Below are positions 49,115-59,800 of a stretch of DNA of 64,000 nucleotides, piece after piece (position 1 is the first letter of the stretch; every line of letters starts with the position of its first letter). The translations under genes and the position numbers were made by a program. The DNA comes from Blastomussa wellsi. Taxonomy: Eukaryota > Cnidaria > Anthozoa > Scleractinia > Plerogyridae. The notes under the pieces are model-generated. The model did not search any database. It was not told the DNA's origin and saw only the letters and a list, made by a program, of their open reading frames with translations. The stretch spans positions 2,776,621-2,840,620 of the forward strand of contig OX393564.1 in NCBI GenBank assembly GCA_947652115.1, given 5' to 3'.

Positions 49115-50689
49115 TTAGTCGGATAAACCTGACCAGTGTCCTTTAAGTGTTGGTTGTCGGTAATTCTTGCCATACAGTATAGTTAACTCATAGTCAACAT
49201 CTTTCACAGTTAAAAACTGTTCATTGTTAATAGTGACAAGAGTGAAATCCTTCATCCATCGTTCGGGAGCTTCGTAAAAATCAACATAGCAACGTTTTCT
49301 CCAAAAGTGTGACACCGGCAACATACCAATCACCGCCTCTTCTATCTCATCGCTGAATAACGCATTACCTTCCAAATCACCAGGCCCGTCAAAATATGGA
49401 GACGTGTTTATTTCTATATAAGGTGCGAACAGCATATGGCCTCTCGGCATGTCCGCAAATGAATCCCCTACATAATAACGATCTTCAAGCAGTTTTTGAA
49501 GGGCGGAAAACGTCGAAGCGTTCCGAACAAACGCAGTCTTTGACAATGCGATGTCGACGTCGTAAGTCCAAGGTATAATGGCCTGACTTCTGACGGCGCC
49601 TAACAGAGTTCCATAAACTACACGGTATTCCAAACCAAGCGTTTTCAAGGCAAATTTAAAATCCGTCAGCATTTTTGCTAAAACCGCGCTGCAACAAATT
49701 GGTGCAGCTATGCCCGGAAGATCTCGAGGCTTCACAAATGGCTTTTCGGGGCACAGCTTCCAATTTGCAACGCATGCTGTCCACTCGATTTTGTTTTCCG
49801 TTACGATGCGTAGAATCTTGTGTTTGTTGGCAAATGATGGATATTCTGGAACTTCATTTGACCCTTCGAGTGTTCCTCGATCGGCGCGCGTGATGTTAGG
49901 TGTCCACGCGCAGTTTGATAACTTTGCCATTTTCAATTCGCCCTTTGATCGAAGAAATAGCTCCAACAAGGTTAATTTTCCGAAACCGTCGATTAATCCT
50001 CCTATTCTCTGGAACACATCTTTTCGTATTACAAATGGTCCTTGTAGAATATTACAGCTTTGTAGCACAAGTTTTTCCCTGCTGTTGGATTTGTCTGGTA
50101 GAGATTTTTTGAGGAGTACCTTACCCACCGCGCCCGTATTTCTAATGTGAACACTCCACTTCCTTATAGTAAATTGACACCAAGACGAATCCAGAGAAAT
50201 TGTTGAGGGAGACTTGTTCTCTTCGTAATGCGACATGTGAGCGCTTTGCTTGTCGTGTTGCAAACAGGTTGCGCCATGAAACTCTTTCATTGAACCAAGA
50301 AATCGACTCAACCTCCACAGGGAACGCTTATCGATTTCCAGTAACTCCTGAGAAATGTTTTCCGCTTTGGTCGAATAAGGGAATATCACCAACAACGAAG
50401 CATTGTTATCCGCCACATTAAATCCAGTGTCCACATGAATGAAAGCGAGTGAATTAATCCATGACAGCGGTGTAGGATCATCGATTAATGCACTGGAAGG
50501 CTGTTTTTGCGTTTTGACACTTTTGATAATAGGCATGTTACACGCGTTTTCAACGGAGTTAAAAATAACGAAATAGTAAATACACAAGGATACCAAAAGT
50601 AGAATTAGAAATTTCCATTTAAATCCACTGAGTCTGAATGTAAGCAGTTTAACTATCCCTTGCCAACGTACGCCACAAACGTGTTTCAT
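49115..50689 (-). CDS. LicD/FKRP-like nucleotidyltransferase, type II membrane protein
   Basis: A single exon encodes 524 residues from an ATG at 50689 to a TAA. Residues about 24-43 (KWKFLILLLVSLCIYYFVIF) form one transmembrane anchor after a short basic N-terminus, the topology of Golgi glycosyltransferases. The C-terminal part carries the LicD signature: VVYGTLLGAVR (357-367) and IIPWTYDVDI (371-380), where D377 and D379 form the metal-binding DxD, then WRKRCYVDFYEAPERW and the terminal YGKNYRQP. Residues about 210-262 (GPFVIRKDVFQRIGGL, LFLRSKGELK) recall the glycosyltransferase-like stem region of FKRP. NxS/T sites at N96, N111, N265, N390 fit a luminal location. FKRP and fukutin transfer ribitol-5-phosphate from CDP-ribitol onto alpha-dystroglycan; LicD enzymes transfer phosphocholine. 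Substrate here is not determinable. The lack of introns suggests an old retrocopy or a family that is normally intronless. Confidence 0.85.
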   Translation of the reverse strand: MKHVCGVRWQGIVKLLTFRLSGFKWKFLILLLVSLCIYYFVIFNSVENACNMPIIKSVKTQKQPSSALIDDPTPLSWINSLAFIHVDTGFNVADNNASLLVIFPYSTKAENISQELLEIDKRSLWRLSRFLGSMKEFHGATCLQHDKQSAHMSHYEENKSPSTISLDSSWCQFTIRKWSVHIRNTGAVGKVLLKKSLPDKSNSREKLVLQSCNILQGPFVIRKDVFQRIGGLIDGFGKLTLLELFLRSKGELKMAKLSNCAWTPNITRADRGTLEGSNEVPEYPSFANKHKILRIVTENKIEWTACVANWKLCPEKPFVKPRDLPGIAAPICCSAVLAKMLTDFKFALKTLGLEYRVVYGTLLGAVRSQAIIPWTYDVDIALSKTAFVRNASTFSALQKLLEDRYYVGDSFADMPRGHMLFAPYIEINTSPYFDGPGDLEGNALFSDEIEEAVIGMLPVSHFWRKRCYVDFYEAPERWMKDFTLVTINNEQFLTVKDVDYELTILYGKNYRQPTLKGHWSGLSD

Positions 50690-51158
50690 TGTCTTGAAAC
50701 GACGATACTTGGCACGGAGAATAGTATAAAAAGCCGTTTAACGAAACCTTTGTAGGACTTGTAGTGGCAGTTTGTTTATGTTAGCCATGACTCCAGTGAT
50801 TAAAGTTATATTAAATTACATTATACTTGCCACTTGAGAAATTTCATGTTTTCCAGAGTGACTGATAATTGAATATTTATTGTCTTGCCTATGCAAGGAG
50901 TCCTGGTTACCCACTCACGTCAAAAGAATTAGGTCAAGAAATGTTTGAATAAAAAAGGTATGTTCTCCGCTAAATTCGTGTGTATTTGTAACTTGTTTCT
51001 TTTCGTCTCTTCAATTCAAACTGATATTAAAATAATAAAATACAACAGTGACTCAGTGAGCGCAATTTGATTCTAGCGCTTAATTACAGGAATGGCTCCG
51101 GGCTTGGAATACACTGGGAACGAGTTTGGATAGCTAAATTAGACTACAAAATCACCCT

Positions 51159-51300
51159 GGTTAGCCTATTATAACACTGTGGTTAGACTAAAAAGCGATC
51201 CGGTTAGCCTACTGAGCACTGCGGTTAGCTTATTAAGCAATCCAGTTAGCCTTCTAAGCACTCCGCTTAGCCTACTAAGCACTGCGGTTATACGGTTAGC
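51159..51300. repeat. 21-bp tandem repeat, six to seven units
   Basis: The unit GGTTAGCCTACTAAGCACTGC is repeated with substitutions. Unit ends alternate in part between CACTGC and CAATCC/GATCC, suggesting a 42-bp higher-order unit. It lies directly before the tRNA-like sequence at 51360. Confidence 0.75.
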
Positions 51301-51354
51301 TCTCAAGAATGGTAAGGGTAACACGATAAATTCTTAAAATTTTCGGTGTTCGGC

Positions 51355-51440
51355 AGCCGGGCCTCGGTAGTGTAGTGGTTAGTCGGAATAGCTCGTGATT
51401 TTTGTGACCCGGGATCGATTTCAACTCTGTGCTTTTATAA
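51355..51440 (+). repeat. tRNA-like SINE head
   Basis: TAGTGTAGTGGTTAGTC resembles a polymerase III A-box with the GTAGTGGT D-loop of tRNAs, and GACCCGGGATCGATTTC resembles a degenerate B-box. The expected acceptor stem cannot be drawn, so this is a SINE or tRNA relic rather than a working tRNA. Confidence 0.5.
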
Positions 51441-51795
51441 TTGATTTTGTTTTTCTTTTTATTAGACGAAAAAATCAACGTCTAAAAAAATCTGGGTGTC
51501 CCAGAGCCAGGAACTCCATCTTGGATGCGTAAAACAGGGGAGGCTTGGGGAGAGAAAGAGTCCTGTGGGGCTGAGTGAATAATTATCATTTTCGACTCCT
51601 TTTACATTTCTCTTCTTCGCTTTACCGATCAATAGCAAAACAACAGCAGTTTTTGAAAAAAATATATAATGAAAAAAAATATATTTAAAGATTACAATGG
51701 TAACTCTGCTTACTGTTGGTTACAAGAAATATCCGTTTGTGAAAACAACAGATTAAAAAGAAAACACTAGTTCGTTTTACTATACAAATAAATAA

Positions 51796-51906
51796 CAATT
51801 ATTCCATGAGCCCGCGTTGGGTATGAAGTGATAAAATAACCAACGAGCGAGTAGCGCGAGTTGGTTATAATCACTTCATATCCAACAAGGGCGAATGGAA
51901 TAATTG
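51796..51906. mobile_element. Short palindromic MITE, copy 2
   Basis: CAATTATTCCATGAGCCCGC pairs with the right end GGGCGAATGGAATAATTG; the inner GAAGTGAT and AACCAACGAGCGAG pair with ATCACTTC and GCGCGAGTTGGTT. Related to 14196-14296. Confidence 0.7.
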
Positions 51907-53194
51907 TTTTAGTAAATTCTCAAACCGGGTTTTGCCGCCGATTTTTATTTCCACAATTTTACAAAGCGTCCGGAAAGAGCATACAACTTACTATTTTCCA
52001 TATGACGTAAAACTCCGACTATTGGCTCATAGTCGGAGTTTTTTAGCCAATCAAAAAGCTAGAAATGCAATAGTCGGAGCTGAGAATATACTAATACTTG
52101 ATATGTACACACAAACATGCAAACAATAAAGTCTCTATCGATGCACTAGTCCATACACTAGTTAAGTCCTCAAATCTAAATGTTATAAATTCCCTTTTAT
52201 TGATTGCAATGCATGTCTTTCAGTAAAACTCTAAGAATATCGTGCTATATTAAAGGTAGTGTTAGAAAATGAACTGACTGATATTTGACATAATACAACG
52301 CTCTCGCTCGCATCTTGTGAATAACAATCGAACTTTCCTTGAGCGACTGCTAAGACTATCAATCCTTTATGATCGGTCATGTGTGGTGGTCGCTAACGGG
52401 AGGTTACGCTATAGGGTGTCTGAAAATATTTCAGTGCATCTAATCTGATCTAATGCAATTTATAAGTTGCAATACGAGCGATGAACGATTAAATCAGTGC
52501 AACGATCGCTCTCTCTAAAAACAATTATTTTATTCAAGGACCGCTCATGATCATTAGCAATAGAAACCAATTAATGTTCGCGCTGCGCTACACGGCGAGG
52601 AGTGGCTTGGGATGCAAAGGGAGACGAGGCACCCGAGACCTGGACCCCATGGGTAGCTAGGGGCCCAGCGAAGCGGAAGGTGCTTGGACGGTTGCTATGG
52701 AAACCGATGCCATAGAATGGGCCCTTTGCACTGAGTCACACTGAGATAACAGTGCAGTAAATATAACCCTACCCGGGGGGGAAGGAATAGTAAGGATGAG
52801 GGAGGGGGGGAAACGAAAAATTAGCGGCCCACAGCGACTACAAACACGGCGCGAAAACTCGTTAAAGTGGCGACGGCTGTATCAGGCGAAACGCCAGCAC
52901 GGGCGAGAGCAAGGCTAGGCCCAGGCGAGAGCGAGGTTATGCCGAGCAGGGGGGACTGGACACTGCTCCGCTAAACATTAACTTCTGTCAACGGACTTGA
53001 CACCAATTGGCACCTAACGTGGTTGCTTACGAGAGATTCCTATCATGTAATGTATAGCCTGCGTAGCTGGCGGTTTATTTTGGTAGCGCGCTCGATCGAA
53101 ACAAGCAGTGAAAGCCGTGAAACCGGAAGACGAAAACTGAGAGGCGAAGCCGCTAGTGGCTTGAGGGAGAGCGCATTGGATGCGGGACACCACG

Positions 53195-53345
53195 ACGGTA
53201 GCGTCAACGAGAACGCCGTCAAACAAAAGTTTTAATGAGCAGAACAATAGTCCTGCACGTCCGTTATCCATCTTTGCTCATTTCTTAGTCGTCCTCTGCA
53301 AAACAACGACGTGAAATGAGTAAATTCTGCGCGATGTTGAGAAAG
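53195..53345. repeat. Repeat fragment related to the 58.1-kb MITE
   Basis: ACGGTAGCGTCAACGAGAAC and GCAAAACAACGACGTGAAAT resemble the ends and interior of the element at 58056-58421, without matching terminal repeats. Confidence 0.4.
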
Positions 53346-53599
53346 TGAACCACAACGGCGAGTGTTCGTGTTTCTAGTTTGAATTAAATAAGCGCTTAAA
53401 AATCCAATTAGAAATTTGCACCGATACTGATAATCACACTGAACAAATTTTAGTAGTTACGAGATTCTTGCGTAAAATTGAAATGATTTTTTTGTGGAAG
53501 ATGTTGGTGGTTTCGTAAAGTCCCAACTGTTTGATCGGGATGTCCGCACCTCCCTAAAGAGCGTTAAAATACGACCCGCAGTAGATTACTTGCGTCGAA

Positions 53600-53707
53600 A
53601 TTCGAGGTGTTTTGATAGCTGATGAAACACTGTTTCGAGTGTTTGATATCCTCTCAATCGAAAAAATTACGTAAGGCGTAAACGGAAAAATAAAATCGTA
53701 AAAAATC
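53600..53707. repeat. MITE fragment, copy 3 of the ATGAAACACTG family
   Basis: GATGAAACACTGTTTCGAGTG followed by TTTGATATC, and AATAAAATCGTAAAAAAT at the right, match the right half of the elements at 42882-43025 and 55081-55220 with their flank. Confidence 0.5.
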
Positions 53708-53851
53708 TATGCTAATTAAGGCCGGATATCCAAACCTCCTTCACTTTACGAATTGTTAATGAGAAAGTAATTTCACAAACAAAACATTGATGCCTTGCTT
53801 AAATTGCCACTCAGGATAGACGTTCGACCTTGTGGTTATTATCTTTTGCTT

Positions 53852-56800
53852 TCAATATGCCACAATAAGATACGTTTTACGCCGATATGTGAAGCACTGC
53901 TGGGGGTACTGTTGGGACTGAGGTGCTTGGCTTGCTTGGTCTTGTGGGACGGCTGGGTACCAGTTTTCTGTGTGTGATGGAACTAGGTAAGATTCTTGGC
54001 TGACAATGATTGGCGGGGGAGGCGACTCACACACGGACGACCTACAAGAAGCAAATACACACATCTCCAAATTAACGTTTTTACAAGGAAAGTTGATGAT
54101 TGCTTTTTTGTGAGAGAGCTTTATTTTAACTCCAGGCTAAAAATGCATTTCCCTGCAATTATATTTTTTTACGCAAAAACTTACCAGTGCATTATTATTT
54201 TACAATTTTTGGGAAACTTACTTGACTATAGTTGAATCCGGTTCTGAAGCGTCTTGATCCTAATGAAAGCAAAACCACCGGATTAACTAAAGGACCCTGT
54301 TAGTTAGATAAAACTTGTTGCGATGGAATTTAGAAAAAAGCATTCGCGAGTTTCGAAACGGATAAATAATTAATCTAATGCACTTCTTTTATTAAAGTAC
54401 TAGTTTGGTATAGAGACAGGCAAATTCTACTTGGCTACTCAATTTCTTTCTCTCATCTTCAAAAGTTGGCAATGTACGCACCTCGGGGTTGTATTCCGTA
54501 AAGTCTGGCATCTCCAAGTCTTGAGGCTCCATAGCAGTGCTGCCAGACAACAAATAAACAAAAAAACATCCGTTAGTAGTATTTCTCGGTGTTTTTTTTT
54601 TCTCTACTATGTACTCCGTCTGCATAAAAAGAGCAGCGTACATTGAATAAAAGAATGTCCATCAAGAAGTCAACATAGGCTGAATATCGGGTCTTCCTTA
54701 GAGGAGAGGGATGGGGAGGTACCCCACCTCCCACTCTTCCCACCGAAAAACTTGATCTTCAGCCTAGATGTAGTTGAAGACAAAGCACTTTAAATAGAGC
54801 AGAAGAAAGACAAATGGAATTATTGTGATAAAGGTAGCAAAGCCTTACAATTTGTTTTCCATGTTTGCGAACAGTTCCAGTGCAATGGCGATTCTTTTCA
54901 TCATGAGATAATTGTTAAATCCACAGATCTACGAACAAAAAGATAAAATTCCAAAACTCATTAATAATTCATCTGGTTAAAACAAAAGAAATCAAAAACG
55001 TAAGAGTGGGTTGGAAATGTGATCTTAATTAGCATAGACTTTTTACCATTTTATTTCTTCTTTTAGTTTCTATTCAGAAGATATATCAAACACTCGAGAG
55101 AGTATTTCATCACATTTCCAAACACCTCGAAGCTCGTCAAAAATACTCCGCTGCTCGTCGTATTTTCAACTCTCGGTGTTTGCAAATGCGACGAAACAAT
55201 GTCTCTCGTGTTTGATATATTATTTGAAACTTCATTTGAATTCTCTAATGAAGTGTTGAGTTCCCAAACTTCCAGGAGTGTTTCTGAGTTTCTGTAACTA
55301 TATAACATGGAAAGGCCGTATTTCATTGCCATACACAGAATGCATTGCGGATGATCTCATTTGAAGTATTCCAAATTAGGTTCGGCGAGCCTACCTTGAG
55401 GTTGTACACTGTGCTGTCTTCCTTGGACATCTTCGGGCCAAAACACTGAAGATCATTTGCACCTGCCACAGAACAACCAACCAGAGCTTGTTCATCTAAA
55501 TAAAAACCACTTAGTTCAGAATTAACTGCGCAGATCTTAGCCTCCCACACAGATGTTCTTATGGCTTGTCACGCACTTCTCTCCAGGGCGCGGGCGGCGG
55601 GGAGGAAAGATAGCGTGGAAAGCTCGGCGGAGGTCTGCGAAGGAGGCTACGGAGATTTGCAATATTGCTTGCCGCAGGCAAAAAGAAAAGGGAAGTTCGT
55701 TGACCATGAAAGATCGCGCGGTTTAAATTGTAATAAAGCGCACGGTTTTCATGGGAGGCTGCTGTCGCCTCGGCGGCAGACCGGGATGGGTGGCGCATTA
55801 TTCTCGCCGGCCTCAAGAGTCCACGTGGGCCCGAAGAGGATAAATAAATAAATAAATAAATAGCATGGTTTTCAGTTATTTCCCCTGAAAATCAATACAG
55901 TACTATATGTTACCACAATAAAACCTGTAAGGAATCAAAGCTAAACTTGATAACGCGAGTCTCACGTTTTTAGGTTTTCGTTGAAACTATAATCATCTCC
56001 ACTTCCCAATGTGTTCCTGCCATTTGTCGAGTTCTCTATTTTACAAAATCATACCATTATTTTGATGTTTCCAGTCAACTAGAAACATAGACATTACATA
56101 GGCGTACGGGCTCTTTCGGACTTTGGGGGATAGGGGGAGGAGAGCGCTGTAAAATCCCTGCCCGAAAAAAGTTATTCAACCGGAAACAAGCACCCAAAAA
56201 TTGCTAGTTTTTAAGCTTCTGGAATTTTTTATTGATAAATTTCGTTTGAAAAATGATAAAATTGTGCATTTGTCTTGTGAACGCACCACAATCAACTCAC
56301 TTGCTTTAGACTTGCGCGGCTTTTTGCCTGGCCTGTTGATAGCCTCGATTTCCTGTTTGGAGTCTCGACCTGGGCATGCGCAGACTCTGACGTTGACATA
56401 ACATCTCCCCAAGACCACATTGCCCGACCTACAGAAGAAACAAGACGCCTGTAATATCGCGAATTTGTCGTATCTCAGATCTATTTCAGAAGATAACAAC
56501 ACGGTATAAGGGCTATGAATCTCTTCTAAATGCGCCTCACAATACCATCAATTTTAAGGAAGATCGTAAAATAAAATGGAAGTAACTGAGCTTAACCCTA
56601 AATGCTGATTGTCCGGCCGAACTGAATATATTAAATACAGCTACTGTTGGTTTCCTTGTTTCTTAGCCGACCACGATTCAAGAAATTTCCGGAAGGCAAA
56701 GAAGTAATTTAAGTCTCGCTTTTTGGAGCGTTTCGGCTGAATCTCAGGAATTTTTGGAAAAATAGTAAAAAAATTTTAAAGTACCTAATCTTGTCTTATT

Positions 56801-59800
56801 GACACACTAAAAACTTACAGATCTTCCAAGGTAAAAATGATCTGTATTGGTCTTCTGTTCAGGCCGCCGCAAGAATTGTTGCAGATGAAGTAGAAAAGTT
56901 CATGGACTCCAAGCTCGTCAGCATCTTCAGCTGAGTTTAATCAAAACTAATTAATTAGAAACTGGTTTAGCTAAAAACATTAGAGATCAGTTTTAACACT
57001 AATTTACATAACAAGAAATATTTCAAAATAAGAAAGAATAGCTCCAATTCCCACCCATAGGTCTGTTTTCACGAAAAAGCACGTTTGAAACACGCGGTAG
57101 TAGCTTGAAAAATTCTCCCAGAGCAAGATACACTGCTTGACTTCCCAATAGGCCTTTTGCAACAGTTGGTCACGTGAACGATAATTGCTAAACTTTTAGC
57201 TACAGATAAATAAATTTCAGAACTGGAGAGAGCATATTTTAAATAGCCTGAACACGAATTTTCAGACCAATGCTATGTAAGGTTGAGATGTAATGACGAT
57301 TTGAATATTGCAAACATTTGGGTTTTTATGGAAGTGAGGAAGCTTTGCCCTCCAGAAACCTTTTCCGTTATTAATCTTTACAAAAGGAAGCTGCTGGCAT
57401 ATAACTATTGGACATAGAAAGAGGGGAAAATTTGCATGGAAGCTTATTTGCAAATACTCTTTCCATTTCTGGTAACATTATGCTTTACCAATGACTAAAT
57501 CGGCGTGTTCTTGAAAAGCACGTCACGTGACCAACTGTTGCAAAAGGCCTATTGGTCTTGCACACGTTTTCCCGCGGTTGGCGTCAGTTGCACCGGCGTT
57601 TCCCTGCGGCTAACGCCAGCTGAATTCTTTCCCGCGCTTTGAATGTTTTCTTTTTTTAGTTTTGATTGGTTCACCACGTTATTTATGTTTGCTTTGATTG
57701 GTTGGAATGATAACTTCCTTGCTGTGCGACAGCCATTTGAAAACAGTTTTATTAATCAGCTCCCTGGAATGAACAAACCATGTCAGGAGGCTCACCTGAA
57801 GCTGGTCCACGGAGCGGTATCCTGACAGAGTGCCTCGTGGTTTGAGGACATTCCTCGTACTCAGCCTCTTGATTATCACAGCGGAGGAAATGCCCTGTAG
57901 CTGGAGAGCCTGGGAACAAATTACTATCTGTTGGTAAGTAACGCATTCCACATTCCTCTAAGTCGAGACAAAGTATATTTCCACGTTACCTAAAGGCCAT
58001 AACTTGATTTTATTCTAACTTTCAAATTTCCTCCCGTTCGTTTTTATTCTAAAGTAGGGACTTTTAGCAACGACGACGGCGACGGCAAAGAAAAAGTCAT
58101 TTCAAAATATAACTTCTAGTTTCTGTGACGCTTTGGCAATTATTGAAATGTTTTTGACTTGGAAAATGCTGACGAACTGTCCAGGAACTAAATTACTATG
58201 AACGGCGTTAAAGTAAGGAAAAAGGAAAGAAACTTTGCCGTCATGTGCTCACGTTTTCGAGAAATATAAAATTTGGTCATTTCACGTTGTTGTTTTGCAG
58301 ATGAAGGCACAGAAATGTACAAAACTATAAAACGTTCGTGCAGAGCGATTGTTTTTTCTCATTAAACCTATCGTTTTGTGGCGTTCTCGTTGCCGTTGCC
58401 GTCCTTGTTGCTAAAACTCTCTAGCAACGCACTAGAAACGCGTTAAACCTGGTCCTTCCCCTCCCCAGCCTCACTAAAACAGGGGGCAAGTTTCGCTCGC
58501 AGTCCTTACCTGAATGTTCTGCAGTGTGATTTCTACAGCAGCGCACCACATCTTTAGCATGCTCAGGCTGCCTGAACACTGGCATGGCTCGAATGAATGC
58601 CCCAGAAGGAGGAGGACCTAGATACGAAACAATACCAATCAACGTGGATAGATTGAAGAGATAAAATGACTAAGAACACGTACATTCGAATGACTGGTCG
58701 TGTTCGTCAATACCACTCACCAGTAGTTAAAAATCGGACTGGACACGGCGTCTTTGATTTGATGTACAGTTTCTTCTGACTGACTGAGTACTGCGAAAAG
58801 ACTGCGTGTAAGTATGATATATTTAACAATTATTCGTTGCAATAACTGTTTTATTAAAAATGCCCAAAAAAGATTGTAAAAACATTGCGAAAATTTGCAT
58901 TCTTTTACGCGTACACCTACCATATTTGTAGCTCAATGGTATATGAGCTCACATACCATTGCCTCTAAACCAATAAAAACTCAGGAAATGCAATATACCA
59001 TAGCTAGTTTTCAATAAATATATATAAACCAGGTGTAATCTTTTTATGCCCAACTCACTTTATAACGGTAGTGTTTTCTGGTACATCCGAAGAAAACGCT
59101 TCGCGGTGAACGGCAGGTTTTATAAAGATAGATAGCAGGTGGAAGAAACGTTCTAATTCGTTGTAGGACTTAGTTCCTTTAAAGACCAATATTGTACTTG
59201 TTACCTGAACATTTCTAAACCCGAACTAGAAAACCTGACGCTTTGCAGCTTAGAAAAGTGACCTATTAATTTACTAAATTCTGCTTGAAACGAACGGAAT
59301 GTGGCTTATCAAAGTCTTCTAAAATTGCACCAATCAAAGAACGCTTTCTATGATAGCGGTATTGACAATACTTACAATCCAATCTGGGTTGGCAACTTTC
59401 TTGGGCTGTAAGCAAATGTCAAAATCACTTTATTAGACGGTTTTAAAGATATTATTTATAATTCATATATTGTATACGTAAATTAAGCTGTTAAAGATAA
59501 ACTGCGCAAGATCAGATGTAAATCAGCCAACCGATACGAGAAATATACCTGCGTTTCAAGAATCATCCTGAAATTGTAGTCCCCACGAAATTCGTTTCTA
59601 AATACAAAAAAAGAACAGAAATAAAACTATTAATTTTGTAGAAGATATAACCAGATTATTACAATCAAAACAAAGAGACAGACAGAAACAAACCCACCAA
59701 CAAAGCAAACGATTTACAGGTAATATTGAACAATAGAAAGACAAACGGGGAAAACATAATTAAAGAGTTCAAAACATATATAATGCAAATGACAAGTAAC

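Larger units (their letters stand above)
50690..53851. other. Intergenic region, 50.7-53.9 kb
   Basis: Contains a 21-bp tandem array, a tRNA-like SINE head, a short MITE and repeat fragments listed separately. 52.55-52.96 kb is locally GC-rich with GGCGAGAGC/GGGCGAGAGC repeats. The 3' untranslated region of the minus-strand p53 gene must begin at 53851 downward; a TTTATT (AATAAA on the minus strand) near 53070 is a possible end. Confidence 0.55.

Noticed and set aside
51355..51440. tRNA gene
   Set aside because: A- and B-box-like sequences are present but acceptor and anticodon stems do not pair, so it is listed as a SINE head.
53014..53271. Opposed ORFs around 53.0-53.3 kb
   Set aside because: They overlap a repeat fragment related to the 58-kb MITE and show no protein similarity.
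55559..55851. ORFs on both strands in a GC-rich block as a host exon
   Set aside because: The block ends in an (AAAT)n tail inside a p53 intron, and the p53 frame joins correctly without it. It looks like a retroelement insertion.
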